Assembly: GCA_910589415.1 (NCBI GenBank)
Contig: OU342631.1
Span: 18,042,001-18,106,000, forward strand
From: Malachius bipustulatus
Lineage: Eukaryota; Arthropoda; Insecta; Coleoptera; Melyridae
Direction of reading: 5' to 3'
Length of the DNA stretch: 64,000 bases
The position numbers and the translations under genes were made by a program. Below are positions 13,401-24,519 of this stretch, piece after piece; positions within the stretch are counted from its first letter, which is position 1, and each line of letters opens with the position of its first letter. The notes under the pieces are model-generated. The model worked only from the letters and a program-made list of their open reading frames with translations. It was not told where the DNA came from and made no database searches.

Positions 13401-14663
13401 CTGCTTCAGCCATTAAAGAAAAGAACATCAAATTCTCATTTTATGAAACCACGTCATGCTATTATAGTATATTTTTTATTATAATCAAAAGCGACTCCTA
13501 CAGGCAAAACTACCTTAGCTGGATACTACTGAATAAACCTGAGGTATGTAATATTCATGGTCAAGTTAACCGCCTATTAATCCAGGCTGTTTGTTTAAGA
13601 ACATTGATGGAGAAATGAAGTTTCTCTTATTGTAGCTCCCGTCGACAAAGGGTCGTCGGTTCGCTGAAATAGTGTGTTTCCTTACCAAGAGTTGATGAAG
13701 TTCTACCTCTCCGTCTGACAACAGAGCACTTGAGTCGGAAAATAGAGGAAGTGTCCTCGACTTCCAGTCACGTCTAATAAAGACGTGAATAACTAGAGAA
13801 TGTGTATAGGATTCTCTCCAAAACAACGTGCAAGAATGCACTCATTCCATCCATAATCAACAGCTCGAGCACGCTTTGTTTTCAAGAGAAATGGAAAGAA
13901 TAATCTGGCCTGTTTCGCAACTCCATCTACGTGAAATTAACACATAATTCAACTGGATCATCCTGGGAAAATACTGAGGGTTTTGTGATCCCACACTTTA
14001 TCTCGTGTTGCAGAAAATATGTTTAAATAACTTACGAGGTAAAAGTACCTATACTGCAGCCTATAAATCTAGAATTTTCCTACGAGATAATTTTAACTGC
14101 AATAAACTACACCTGGAGACGGGGAAATATTTTCTCAAGGATGTGCTATAAACGAACAGCATACGTGGAGAAAATTTAAAGTGAACTTTTTCGAGTGGTG
14201 CGTATATTAAAAAATATTTGAAGATTATCTCATCACATTATAGTAACAGAAAGTCTACATAAACATTTATCGCAGAAACAAAAAAATTATAGAATCAAGC
14301 CTGTAATAAGAAAACACAATTACAAAGGAAAAATCATAAATTAAAATGCTGTTTTTTCGATGGCGCACTTGAAGGATCAAAACAAGTTTTTCATTATTAT
14401 TAATATTTCTTCAAGTATTTTACTGTACAAATCTCTCTCGCCCTGATACTCGTTTTTAGAATTTGTTCTGGACCAAGTCTCTCTTTAATCTCTCGTCAAA
14501 ATTCGAGTTTTTATTCATGAACGTTGTAGTTTAGATCTCTCTCATTCTGGTTATTTATTTTTACAGTCAAGGTCTATTAGAAACATTTTCCTAGCCACGT
14601 ATAGCTCGCTCTGATTTTTCTATTAGTCTTCCAGATTTTTAATAGTATATTGTGAATATACAA
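10466..14663. other. Unassigned AT-rich DNA
   Basis: No supported gene. ORFs at 10513-10854 (minus), 10618-10845, 13340-13618 and 13566-13841 (minus) lack motifs and overlap in several frames. Confidence 0.5.
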
Positions 14664-14763
14664 GTGCGGAAAAGAGAAAATTTCTCACGAGTGTGAAAGA
14701 ATTGTGACACGAGACGAAGTCGAGTGTCACAATTCACACGAGTGTGAAATTTCTTTTCCGCAC
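14664..14763. repeat. 100-nt near-perfect palindrome
   Basis: GTGCGGAAAAGAG at 14664 is mirrored by CTTTTCCGCAC ending at 14763. The inner arms pair through CACGAGTGTGAA, ATTGTGACAC and GAGACGAAG/CTTCGTCTC-like segments around the centre. It sits 42 bp from the Crypton-like fragment on the minus strand. Downstream sequence 14771-14791 (TACTTTTCCTACGACCAC) recurs inverted at about 15634-15655, suggesting all of this is one element. Confidence 0.85.
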
Positions 14764-14805
14764 GTGCTACACACAGTACTTTTCCTACGACCACAATTTA
14801 ATAGA

Positions 14806-15018
14806 TTAATTATTTAACAAATTTAACACATACATTATTTTTTCTGACAAATCTCTGCTTTTATGACCTTTTCTCCAATTTATGAAATGTTTATAAGCAG
14901 ATTCGTATTTTTCTCTCGAAACTACAGGTAGCAAATTCAAAGAACACAAACCTGCTTGTTTTCTGACTTCAGCAGGTGGTGTATTTTCTGCTTCAGATTC
15001 AGAGGAATCACAATCCAC
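14806..15018 (-). pseudogene. Crypton-like (tyrosine-recombinase transposon) N-terminal fragment
   Basis: The 70-residue frame has an acidic start (MDCDSSESEAEN) and then LLPVVSREKYESAYKHF followed by INWRKGHK. The pattern LLPxxSxxKYExxYxxFxxW is the one I know from the SAM-like N-terminal DNA-binding region of insect Crypton-type tyrosine recombinases and related domesticated proteins. The catalytic recombinase domain (R-H-R-Y) is absent: the frame stops after YVLNLLNN. It is either a truncated transposon or the first exon of a small derived gene. The start is chosen at the first ATG of the open frame. Confidence 0.55.
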
Positions 15019-16139
15019 TATAATGATAGGTAACTAAAGTTTATTTTTTCAGACTACCTAGGTAGGTATTATTTTCAATTCTATCAATGACTTTTTAATA
15101 TTACTATTATATACTGTTAAATCATTGAATTCTACCGACAATATTATTATTATTTATTATTAGACTCTGTATCTAAACTAAAAATAAAGTGACGTGGAAC
15201 ATGGAGACGTGGTAGATATGCAACTTCCACACAACGCAGGCGCAGTCGTGGATTGAAGTTAGAGGTGTGCGAGTTTTCACGTTTGTGAATTTGATTTTAA
15301 CGCTACCAATGCTGTTATTAGCGATCAACTCGTAAATTTGAATAATTACTGCCACAAGAGAATAATGAGTATATTTTAATAGTCTTGTCGGGTTCTATGT
15401 TATCCCATTTGTGTTTATTTTATTACCTTGAAGCTTTAAATGAATAGTTATTCCATTAACAATAAGTAACAGTTGAGCTCTCAGTTACCGCCCATCACTA
15501 TTGTTTACATTAAAACTGTACGGAAACGATTTTTGGCTATGCGTTATGTCACTTTGTCGCACAGTTTTGGATACGTGAGAAATCTGCTAGTTTGCGCACA
15601 AGAAACGATGCGAAAAGTAGTGTTTTGTATAGTGGTCGTAGGAAAAAGTATTTTCCAAATTGCACTGTCCAGGACTCTGTTATTCTGTTTGGGGTACCCG
15701 TGAAACTTGGGCCTTTTTTGTTTTCAACGTGTAATACTCGTATAAGTATTCATCGTCACGCCATAGCCTCTCTCGTTCCGGACTTGGTCAAATTTACTTC
15801 TTTTATCTTCAACGACATCTTCAGACTTATTCAGACTATATATATTTTTTTTTGGGTTGTCTCTCTCATTCTTTCTCAGGAATCATGAAATGTTGACGTC
15901 GTTTCTTATTGCTTTGACTCTTTTGACTGCTTTATTCTGCACAAGTTATTGTTCTTACTGTCATTGAATTTATTTTATATTTTATCTTCAATTGTTTTCA
16001 AGGACCTTACCCAGTCCAGCTGTCTTTAACATTTGTTATGATGTGATTTCCATTAAATTTTGGTCCTTTTTTGGATTTTTCATAATTTCTGGAGGAAATG
16101 AGTTCTTTTCCTTCTTTCTGTAGAGGATTCTGGAGGCCA
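15019..16139. other. Upstream flank of the Crypton-like fragment; unassigned
   Basis: Contains the inverted copy (about 15634-15655) of the GTGGTCGTAGGAAAA motif found beside the palindrome. Otherwise there are overlapping short ORFs without motifs. Confidence 0.45.
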
Positions 16140-17480
16140 TTGCGAGACAGGTTAGACCAATAGATACACTGACAACACTTACAACACTTAAAAAATGGTA
16201 CAGGTCAAATGGTCTTCAATTCTCCACCAAGAAAACGATACCAATTTTTTCAGTAGGAAACAACACCAACTATCCCCATGGCACTGGAAGTGAATGGAAT
16301 GGATCTTCCTCTTGTTCAGGAATATGACTTTCTTGGCCTTAGATTCGACGCAAAACTGACATTTAGACCCGATATAGGAGTAATTCAACGCTAGCGCATC
16401 ACCACTGGAGGACCAGGTGAAGAATTATTTCTGAAGATTTATACATATAAATCTCCGTCTTGATCCAAACTCGGGACTACGATAGCATAGTCTACGATTC
16501 AGCAAGTAAATCAGACCTTAAAATGTTTAACGCAGTCCATAACGCTGTGATCCAATTCATTAGCGTCTTTACATCCACTAAGCGATCCCTGTTAACAAAA
16601 CGTCTCCGATCACCAAAACCAATATCATATTTCCTAAACCTCAATGACCCCAACTACTATACCCTGATAATAAGCAAGATTTCGCCATGGACGAAACACC
16701 CACCTCGTATTAACACCTTCTCCTTTCATTTATTCAGCATACTGATCCATCCTCAACAGCAGAAATTCATCAAGCGTTCGTCCAAGAAATAAAAGATAAA
16801 AACGCATCGAGGACAGAGAACGGCGTCGTCTCATCAGAAGTCATTCGAGGAGGCAGACTACCCTTAGTAGGTACCATTAAAGTAAGAATATAGTCATCAG
16901 TACAGACTTGCTCTCCACAATAATAGTAGCTATAAAAGACAAAGCAACACATCTCCCTTTAATCGACCAAATTATATCAGAAGACAAGCAAGTCATGCTG
17001 CAAAGCTGCTGTGGACACCATGCAGCTCTTTCTGGGATTGAAGAAAATGAACACGCAGACCAAGTGGCAAAGAATGCAACCAAACTGGGAACTGTTAATC
17101 AAATCCAGACTGTCTAAGACGTTCTTAGGTTCATCAAGCGGTAACAAGCGGGACTATGGAGAAATCACTAGACACATATGAAACAACAAAACTGGAGGCA
17201 ATACGTTCGAACACAAAATCCTTCAGACTCGAAAATATACCAAGACAGCAATCAGTAGTCATCAGAAGCTTAGAATTGGCAGTACACAGCTCACGCATTA
17301 TCTCATGGAGAGAGAAACACCTCCAAGATATGACGTCTGTGATGAAGCTATAACCGTTGATCATAATATATTCTTGTAGATTGCCGAAAATACAGCCAAC
17401 AAATGGAAATGGGAAATAGGAAAGCTTCTAATCTTCCTGTAAATCACTGACCTGGACAATATATTGTAGAGATAAGCATC
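16140..17480 (+). pseudogene. Jockey-type LINE ORF2 3' half (RT tail, RNase H, C-terminal knuckle), heavily decayed
   Basis: Pieces in shifting frames follow the order of a jockey-clade LINE. WYRSNGLQFSTKKT (about 16190-16235) is the RT thumb region. IVYDSASKSDLKMFNAVHNA (about 16485-16545) follows. An RNase H-like segment ends in HAALSGIEENEHADQVAKNA (about 17020-17080), resembling the H-SGIxGNExAD-A-A motif but with GIEENEHAD. A final block MEREAPPRYDVCDEAITVDH then IFLDCRKY (about 17305-17395) is the C-terminal knuckle. At least six stops or shifts are needed, so it is dead. A ~30-bp direct repeat (GCGAGACAGGTTAG...) occurs at 16142-16170 and 17529-17559, bracketing the remnant. Confidence 0.8.
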
Positions 17481-17717
17481 TTCAAACTATTTTTAACTTA
17501 ACTAAGTCCTTAACTTGGCCTGTCTGCTGCGAGACAGGTTAGGCCAATAATAGATACGCCAAAGTCCGGGGTCTTCAGCCATGGGTTTACCGCAAAACAT
17601 GCAAAAATTTCCTTTATCTTCAACAATTTTTTAGTAAGTTTTTCACCATTCTGATTCTGTATCTGGTTTTTTTCCAATTTTTTTTCTACGATTATCGAAT
17701 AAAACGTTTATTATCTT

Positions 17718-19289
17718 GCTAATTTTAGTTTGTTAATTACGTTTACAAAAAAAGGAATATTTCCTGCATGCTGGAAATGTGCACGAATCCAACCTATTCC
17801 CAAGAAAGGCAAAAAAACTATACCAAACAACTATCGACCAGTGGCTCTGCTTTCAGTAATATCTAAGATTATGGAGAAAGCTATTAACCAACATCTTTTA
17901 AAGTACTTGGAAGGAGCTAATATAATCAGCGACCGTCAATACGGATTCCGCAAACAGAGGTCAACTGGTGACCTCCTCACCTACGTCACCAAGGTGTGGA
18001 ACAGCGCAATCGAGCACCATGGGGAGTCTCGAGGGGTTGCGCTTGATATTTCTAGAGCTTTCGACCGTGTTTGGCATGATAAACTGCTGGCAAAACTGCA
18101 GGCCTATGGCATGCCCGAGAAATTCTGCTTGTGGCTTGCGAGTTATCTTGGAGATCGTTCATTGCAGGTGGCAGTCGATGGAGTTCTTTCTGAGACCTTT
18201 TCCATCAATGCCGGTGTGCCTCAGGGATCCATTTTATCTCCGACTCTCTTCCTAATATTTATAAACGACTTGCTTGAAACAACAAAAAATCCAATATTCA
18301 GTTTTGCCCACGACAGTACACTCATATCTTCTTATACCTTAGATGCGCGAACATCTGCCATCGACGCACAGTCTCGCAGGGAGCAAGAAGTTGCCATACT
18401 TAACAATGACTTGCGGGACATTCTAGCTTGGGGCGATAGAAACCAAGTTCAATTTAATGCTGGAAAAACCCAAGCAGTCATCTTCTCCAAAAAGGTAAAC
18501 GTTTTGGAGTCAGATATGGTGATGGCGGGACACTCTCTTACTCCAGCGTCATCTCTTCGTTTACTTGGAGTGAGCCTTGGAGCGAACATGTCTTGGCATT
18601 ATCAGGTTGCAGGTCTGGCAAAGAGTGCTTCTCAAAAACTTAGAACACTCTTCCGCACGAAGAAATTTTATACACCACAACAGCTTCTCTTCTTATACAA
18701 GGCTCAAATCCGACCATCCTTGGAGTACTGCTCACATGTTTGGAGCTCAGCTCCTAAACATATGCTGAGACTACTCGACTCTATACAGAAAAGAGCCATA
18801 CACTTGATTGGGGACCCAGATTTGACAAAAAATTTTGACACTCTCGAACATCGGAGAAGAGTAGCTGACCTGAGTCTGTTTTACAGATATTTTTATGGAA
18901 AGTGTTCAAGGGACGTGGCCCGCTTGATCCCACCAAGATCAAGACCGGGCAGAAATACATGCCGAGCCGCAGACGCTCATCCGTATCAGGTTCAGCTCGT
19001 TATACCTCGTACCACCCTATTTCAGACTTCTTTTATGTATAGAACCGCATCACTTTGGAATAGCATTCCAAAGGGCGTGTTTCCCGAAGTATACAACCTA
19101 CAGCGATTCAAGACCAACGTGATCGACATCTCCGCTCATGCACCGCTCCCAGAGCGTCATAGGGATTTCCCTGCAGTGCATGTGCATTTTCAATTAAAAA
19201 AAAAAAAATTCCTCTTGCTTCAAGATGATAGATGTATTCAACCACGGATTCGAAATAATAAACAAAAAATCGCGAGTAAGAGCCAGTGA
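17718..19289 (+). pseudogene. LINE reverse transcriptase, long open frame with mutated active site
   Basis: A 519-codon open frame covers the RT domain and C-terminus of a jockey/CR1-type LINE. Visible are IQPIPKKGKKTIPNNYRPVA (about residues 20-39), QYGFRKQRSTGDLL, VALDISRAFDRVWHDKLLAK (first catalytic Asp region), AGVPQGSILSPTLFLIFIND, and then FSFAHDSTL where FADDST is expected: the first Asp of the catalytic FADD pair is His, which should abolish activity. The C-terminal part includes RPSLEYCSHVW and TASLWNSIPKGVFP. It is 5'-truncated, entering just before the RT fingers, and has no endonuclease or ORF1. It ends in an A-rich tail at about 19196-19208, so the last ~35 codons are read through the tail and are not genuine protein. 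Confidence 0.9.
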
Positions 19290-19345
19290 CAACTCTATTA
19301 TATGTTCAGAAAGGTAAACTACGATAATCTACCTACATCTCTAGC

Positions 19346-19481
19346 TCAAAATTGATGGCAGTAACTAAAAAGCTCTATAAAAGGCCATTTTAATGAAGTT
19401 TTAAAAAACGCCAAAATTTTCTTTTTGCCGCTTCTCCGAAATGGCTTTTTAGTACTGTCACTTAACTGCCATCAATTTTGA
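19346..19481. mobile_element. Short MITE-like hairpin
   Basis: TCAAAATTGATGGCAGT at 19346 is mirrored by ACTGCCATCAATTTTGA ending at 19481; TAAAAAGC/GCTTTTTA extends the pairing. About 136 bp, with no coding capacity and no clear flanking duplication. Confidence 0.65.
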
Positions 19482-19493
19482 TCTACACATTTT

Positions 19494-19735
19494 CAGTTGT
19501 AATTGAAAAACGGTTAGATGAATTTCAGAATGCGTTAAATGTAATTAAAATACTCAAATAATGTGATTCAGAATACGTTAATTGTAATTGATAATAGTCA
19601 AATGTAATTCAGAATGCGTTAATAATTAACGCATTCACAATTATTGTAATTGAGAATTGGTAAATGTAATTGAGAAAGCGTTGAATGTAATTCAGAATGC
19701 AATTATAATTGAGAATACATAGAGATATAATAGTG
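19494..19735. repeat. Degenerate short tandem repeat (GTAATTCAGAATGCGTTAA)
   Basis: Six to eight imperfect, irregularly spaced copies of a ~19-30-bp unit built from GTAATT(C/G)AGAATGCGTTAA. One pair is head to head (GCGTTAATAATTAACGC, about 19616-19632). Confidence 0.6.
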
Positions 19736-19739
19736 AATG

Positions 19740-22700
19740 ATACAATTTTTCAACCATTCAAAGCAATTCTCATTACCTTTTCATACCCCCAGGAGTTTAT
19801 CTATGCGTTTATTCATAATTGACGTTTCAAACGCTACTATTATACTTGTGTCTATTTTCTAGCATTTCAATATTTGATTAGCTTTAGCTAATGAAACATT
19901 GAAGGGTTTGATGTGTTCTGCTGCAATAACCCGATCTCCGGCTAGCCTATTTAAACAAGACCTTGAACTTTTGAACCTATTCTCTTCTGCTACTAAGCCA
20001 TGAAATCTACTTTTTACAATTTTCACTTAGATATCCATTTACTGGATGAGCAACAAATGAGTATCAATTTACCGGCAAATATAAAGCTCAGTCCCGAAAA
20101 GGTTGTCGTTGTCAGTACTTGAGAGCCAAGTAAACGAGCAATCGATGAGCCTTCAACGGGAATGGTAAAGAACATCGTCAGCGGGGGTGCATGGAGAATG
20201 GAGAGGGATATTATTATAAGAACAAAGGACGAGAACACACAATAAAAATGCCGTGATCCGTGAGATTATTTCCATGAATTAGCCTATTCTGAAATGGAGA
20301 CCAACGAATACGAAATCGTCGACCTATAATACAAACGAGGAGTGAAAGAGGAAGTCTGCCGGAATTGAGATCCGTATTGTTTAAGCCCTAATCTGACTGT
20401 ACGATTTATTCTTGTGCATAAAATAAAATTAAAACTTTATATTTATCGTTAGTTAATCACCAATTAATCAATTAATTCAAAAGAGGCTATTATTACTTAC
20501 CTACAATAAATTTAAATGCCTTTTTTTTAGTGTCCCATTATCAACTAATTCATTTAACATTCAACAATTCAACATCATCAATACCTCAAAGTAAATGTTA
20601 ACCTGTCAGGTATTATTGAGCTATATTACTACGCCTATGACTGGCTTTGTTAAGTCCTGCGTCATTGTCCTTTGTATAGTTAGTTAGATACCAACGTCCA
20701 TTCCTTTTTCCTCCATTTCTATTAGAAGAAGTTAAACTCGTTAGAGTGTCGAATTGTATGAAGTACAAAGTAATCACTGGGTTGACGTTTAAACTCTTTC
20801 AGCAATAAAGTTACTGGTTAAAATGTGTCTACACTTGAAAACGTCTGCACTTTTATCTAACCTGTTGCGGTACCTTTTTTTCCCTTCGTTTTCTGAGAGA
20901 TTTTAGCTTCTCCATAATAGCTTTTGATTGAAGTTTATTTAGCATTTTTTCTTTTCATTTTTATTATCTAAGCTTAATTAAATTCCCATAAGTAGAAAAG
21001 CGATATATGAGCAAACGTTTTTGTTTTAGAGCCCTTTCGCATCTGCTCTAGATGAACTGACGGTTACCACTAGTGACAAGCTTAGGCAATTTCAAAAGGG
21101 CTTACCTACTCAAATCCAGCTGAAATATCCATTAAATTCAACTTTTTTGCATTCTGGAAAATAGAGTTGATTTCGAAGAGATATATTGTAAGCCATTAAA
21201 TTGTGTTCAAACAAAAATACTCCCAGGAAAGAACTTTTCCATTTACAAAACAATGTTTCCTAAAAAACGAGTTCATGCTTTTGGTTTAGCTTTTAATACC
21301 TCGAGCGGTCAGTAGTCCAGCATGTTAGCGCGTGTTTACCTGCATGCTCATCTAAGGAACGAGCATAAATGCATGCGAACAAACAGGAATAAGAGTTAAC
21401 TAGCGAACAAAAACGTATAAGTAGTAAGGACGCTATAACAAAACAAATACGAAAGAACACAATCAAGCACGTTGCCCCGACTCGTTTGTGCTCATTAAGT
21501 TCGTCTGCGATCCTATAACTACTAACATGTTCGCTCTGTTCATACGTGCGCGTTCGTTAGATGAGGACGCGGAGTCTTTATTAATGGATAATTTTTCGTG
21601 TTTGTCTCTGAATTTCAGAATCTGTTTAGCTTTTCCCAAACTTAATTATTTTGTTTGCCAGGCATTTATGTTGCTTATATTGTTAAAAGCTCTACAATGC
21701 ATTCAAAATTATCTCTTTAGCTACGTCATAATAATTACTAGAAGTAAAACTCTATGCATAGATAAGCCATCCGCTCTTTTAAAGGTCGTCCATAAAATTT
21801 AAATAAATTAATAAAATAATATTCAGATCGCAAAACAAGAACGTGAATTTTTTTCTTCGGTATTTAAATTCCAGTAATGGATCTATGCGAATAAATGAAT
21901 AATTGCCTAAGCATTAATAATATCAATCTCGTCCGGGTCGCGATTACGATTGAAGGTTGAATAATATCCAACCTGGTCCAAGTTGCGAAATGAGGTAAAG
22001 TGAAGACCTCGACCAGGAATCTTCAACCTAGCACCGACTGCTGAGTGGCAGTTTTAAATTCCTTCTCCCCTCAATTGAAATTCTAGTATAATTGCATTCA
22101 GCTGTTACGTAGGACGGACACAGGAACACGACTCCAGAAAGGGGAATATTAAGCTTATCTGGGAGTAATCTGGTAAGTTCCAGCTCTCTCCAGCTCGCTG
22201 ATGGCCTTCCGACAGCAGCTGATGAACCTACCCCTTGACCCGCCAAGTCCGCATTCGTTACCGGTCCGGCTGCTATCCCGTTTTCTGGGATGTAATCTGG
22301 AATTCCTGCCACGTCAAACTTACCTTATCCCGACACTAGGGAGGTTTATGTCTTCAAATTATGTCCAGAAACATGTACATGAATATAGGACTATTTGTAT
22401 ATAAATGACGTTATAACATTTTAATGGAATTACTCATTACTCCTTATTTCTTCATTAAAGTTTTTTTTAGAAATCTCATGCATTTAGCATGTTAAATGAA
22501 AAAAATATTTTTAAATGAACATGTCAAAATTTTCAATTTTGATTTGGTTTCACTAAAATTTGTTGAGTAAACTTATAAATTGTTTCAACTGGAGATCATT
22601 TTCAAGATTAGGTATAGAAAATTCATGTCTGCTAATTTTTCAGAGGGGGCTTTTATTAAAAAAAAATCCTACAGCAACTGCAAATTTGATATAAATTATT

Positions 22701-23289
22701 ACAATCGGTCAGAGTCGTTGTCGAGTAATACTATTGATGAAAAAATTATGAAGTTTTGAACTGAGCTACTGAGCAGAGGTAGTGGGCCGCTATTTAGTAA
22801 AAGCTCGTGCGCGCTTTTTGAATTTCACGTAGATAGCAACTGGTCGCGCGGCCAGCGGGTCGCGTATAGTTTTTATTTGTAGATGTAAATTTACTATTAA
22901 TTTTTTTATAGATATTTTGATGACATTTCAAAATTAAAAACGTATTAGGTAGGTAATAATATTTTCAATTTCATGCAAGTACTCAGATTTTATTTTTGTT
23001 TTCTTAGGGAAATTGTGACACTCATATATAAAAAAATGTCCTTGTAGCGAACTCTAAAGGCTATAATGTAAGATTTTTTGTGATAGTATTTTAGTGTAAA
23101 AATGTAGTACTACTAGTTGGTACTTAGGTATGTATAATTTCAAGCCATTCAAAAAAATATATGAATTAAAGTTTTTGTACCTACCACATTTTATATGGAC
23201 ATTAAAAAAACTTTTTCTTAACCTATTCACGTTGAAATTGGTCAAGTAACTTTTAAGTGAATTTTATATACCTACTGTAACGCATTGTT
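19740..23289. other. Unassigned DNA
   Basis: No supported gene. ORFs at 21488-21802 and 22028-22312 (minus) have no recognisable domain. A GC-rich patch lies at 22780-22870. Confidence 0.5.
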
Positions 23290-23583
23290 GCCCGTATTCA
23301 GAAAGCGATACCATCCTGTAATACATATCTATAGGTTCATTTCAGCAACGACTAAAGTTGCCCAAAATTTTGTTTCAGATTCCTAATAATCATGAAATTG
23401 TGCAACTTTTCTCTGATTTAACCGACCCTGTATCTTCTACAATTTCCGAGATCCCAATGGTAGCATCGAATTGTTAACTACACCTTATACAGTTTATAGA
23501 GGTATGCATTAGAATGAGATGCGGATATACATATAATAAGATTACGTAATTATTTAGGTTCTTATCGTTTGTGAATACGAGGG
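23290..23583. mobile_element. MITE (GCCCGTATTCA family) interrupted by another repeat
   Basis: The left end GCCCGTATTCAGAAAGCGAT and right end ATCGTTTGTGAATACGAGGG match the compact element at 27762-27908. Between them, about 23340-23460 carries TTTCAGCAACGACTAAA and ATTGTGCAACTTTTC, matching the right flank of the 57.3-kb fold-back element. This suggests one repeat inserted into the other. Confidence 0.6.
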
Positions 23584-24517
23584 TTATAGTGCATTAAAGT
23601 TTTCTTAAGAATATCTTACAATATTAAAAGGCGAAAAGGAATATAATTTTCTCGAGGTCAAAATCTCAACGACCTTTTCACTAAAAATATCGTGTATCAA
23701 TCAATTCACAGAGTCACAGACCTTGGTTTATGTGAAGGGACGAAAAATGACGTAAGCTCCCGCTAATTCGCTAGATGGCAAGGACGCGAAGGTGGAATGC
23801 GAGATTCCAGCTGACCCGCACAGGTAGAAGGACACAGGTCCAGTAAATAAGGAACATCTTCCCGTGCAGGCGTCGCGGTTTTGACTATCGGAACAATGGA
23901 GTAATCTTCACCTGTTACTACTAGTTATCTTACCTCAATATCTAATCGTGCATGTGTTCTTATCTTGACTTTTCTAAAAAAGTTGGGAAGCACCCTTGCT
24001 TTTTTTCGCGAATATGTCTGAATTCATGTCTTGCTCTTTCCGCAAGACTACTTTTAAAATCAAGTAACTACGCCATAGTTGCTTTCAACGTGATTACCTA
24101 CGAGTCACTAGAACGAAGAACTAACTAACTCGGTTAATTATTACAAGAGTGTTCTCCCAGTTTTTAATCAATAAATTAATATTAAATTTCAATTTACGAC
24201 TTTTTTCATCGGCGTTTTCAACTTCCAACATCAGACGTTCGTGTTATTTTTAAGTGACTCTTTAAGTCAGAGTTAATAACTTGTGAATGCCGCCGTTGCT
24301 ACCAGATCAACTTTCATAAAGCTTTTCATCTGACTTTTTGAGTAAAAGAAAAGCAACAAATACTTACGGTGTTTCTACCGTAACACTGGTATTTCGGAAC
24401 TGTTATGTGGCACTTATTCCTATCTCGTAACCGGAACAGCGGAAACTTGTATCTGAAAATAGCCATCTGGCACACCACTACAACAAATTACCTTACTTTT
24501 TCATCGTTATTTGGAAA
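23584..24517. other. Unassigned DNA
   Basis: No gene or repeat recognised. Confidence 0.5.
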
Positions 24518-24519
24518 TA

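Noticed and set aside
17968..18255. 95-codon ORF within the LINE RT
   Set aside because: Alternative-frame shadow of the RT frame at 17730-19289.
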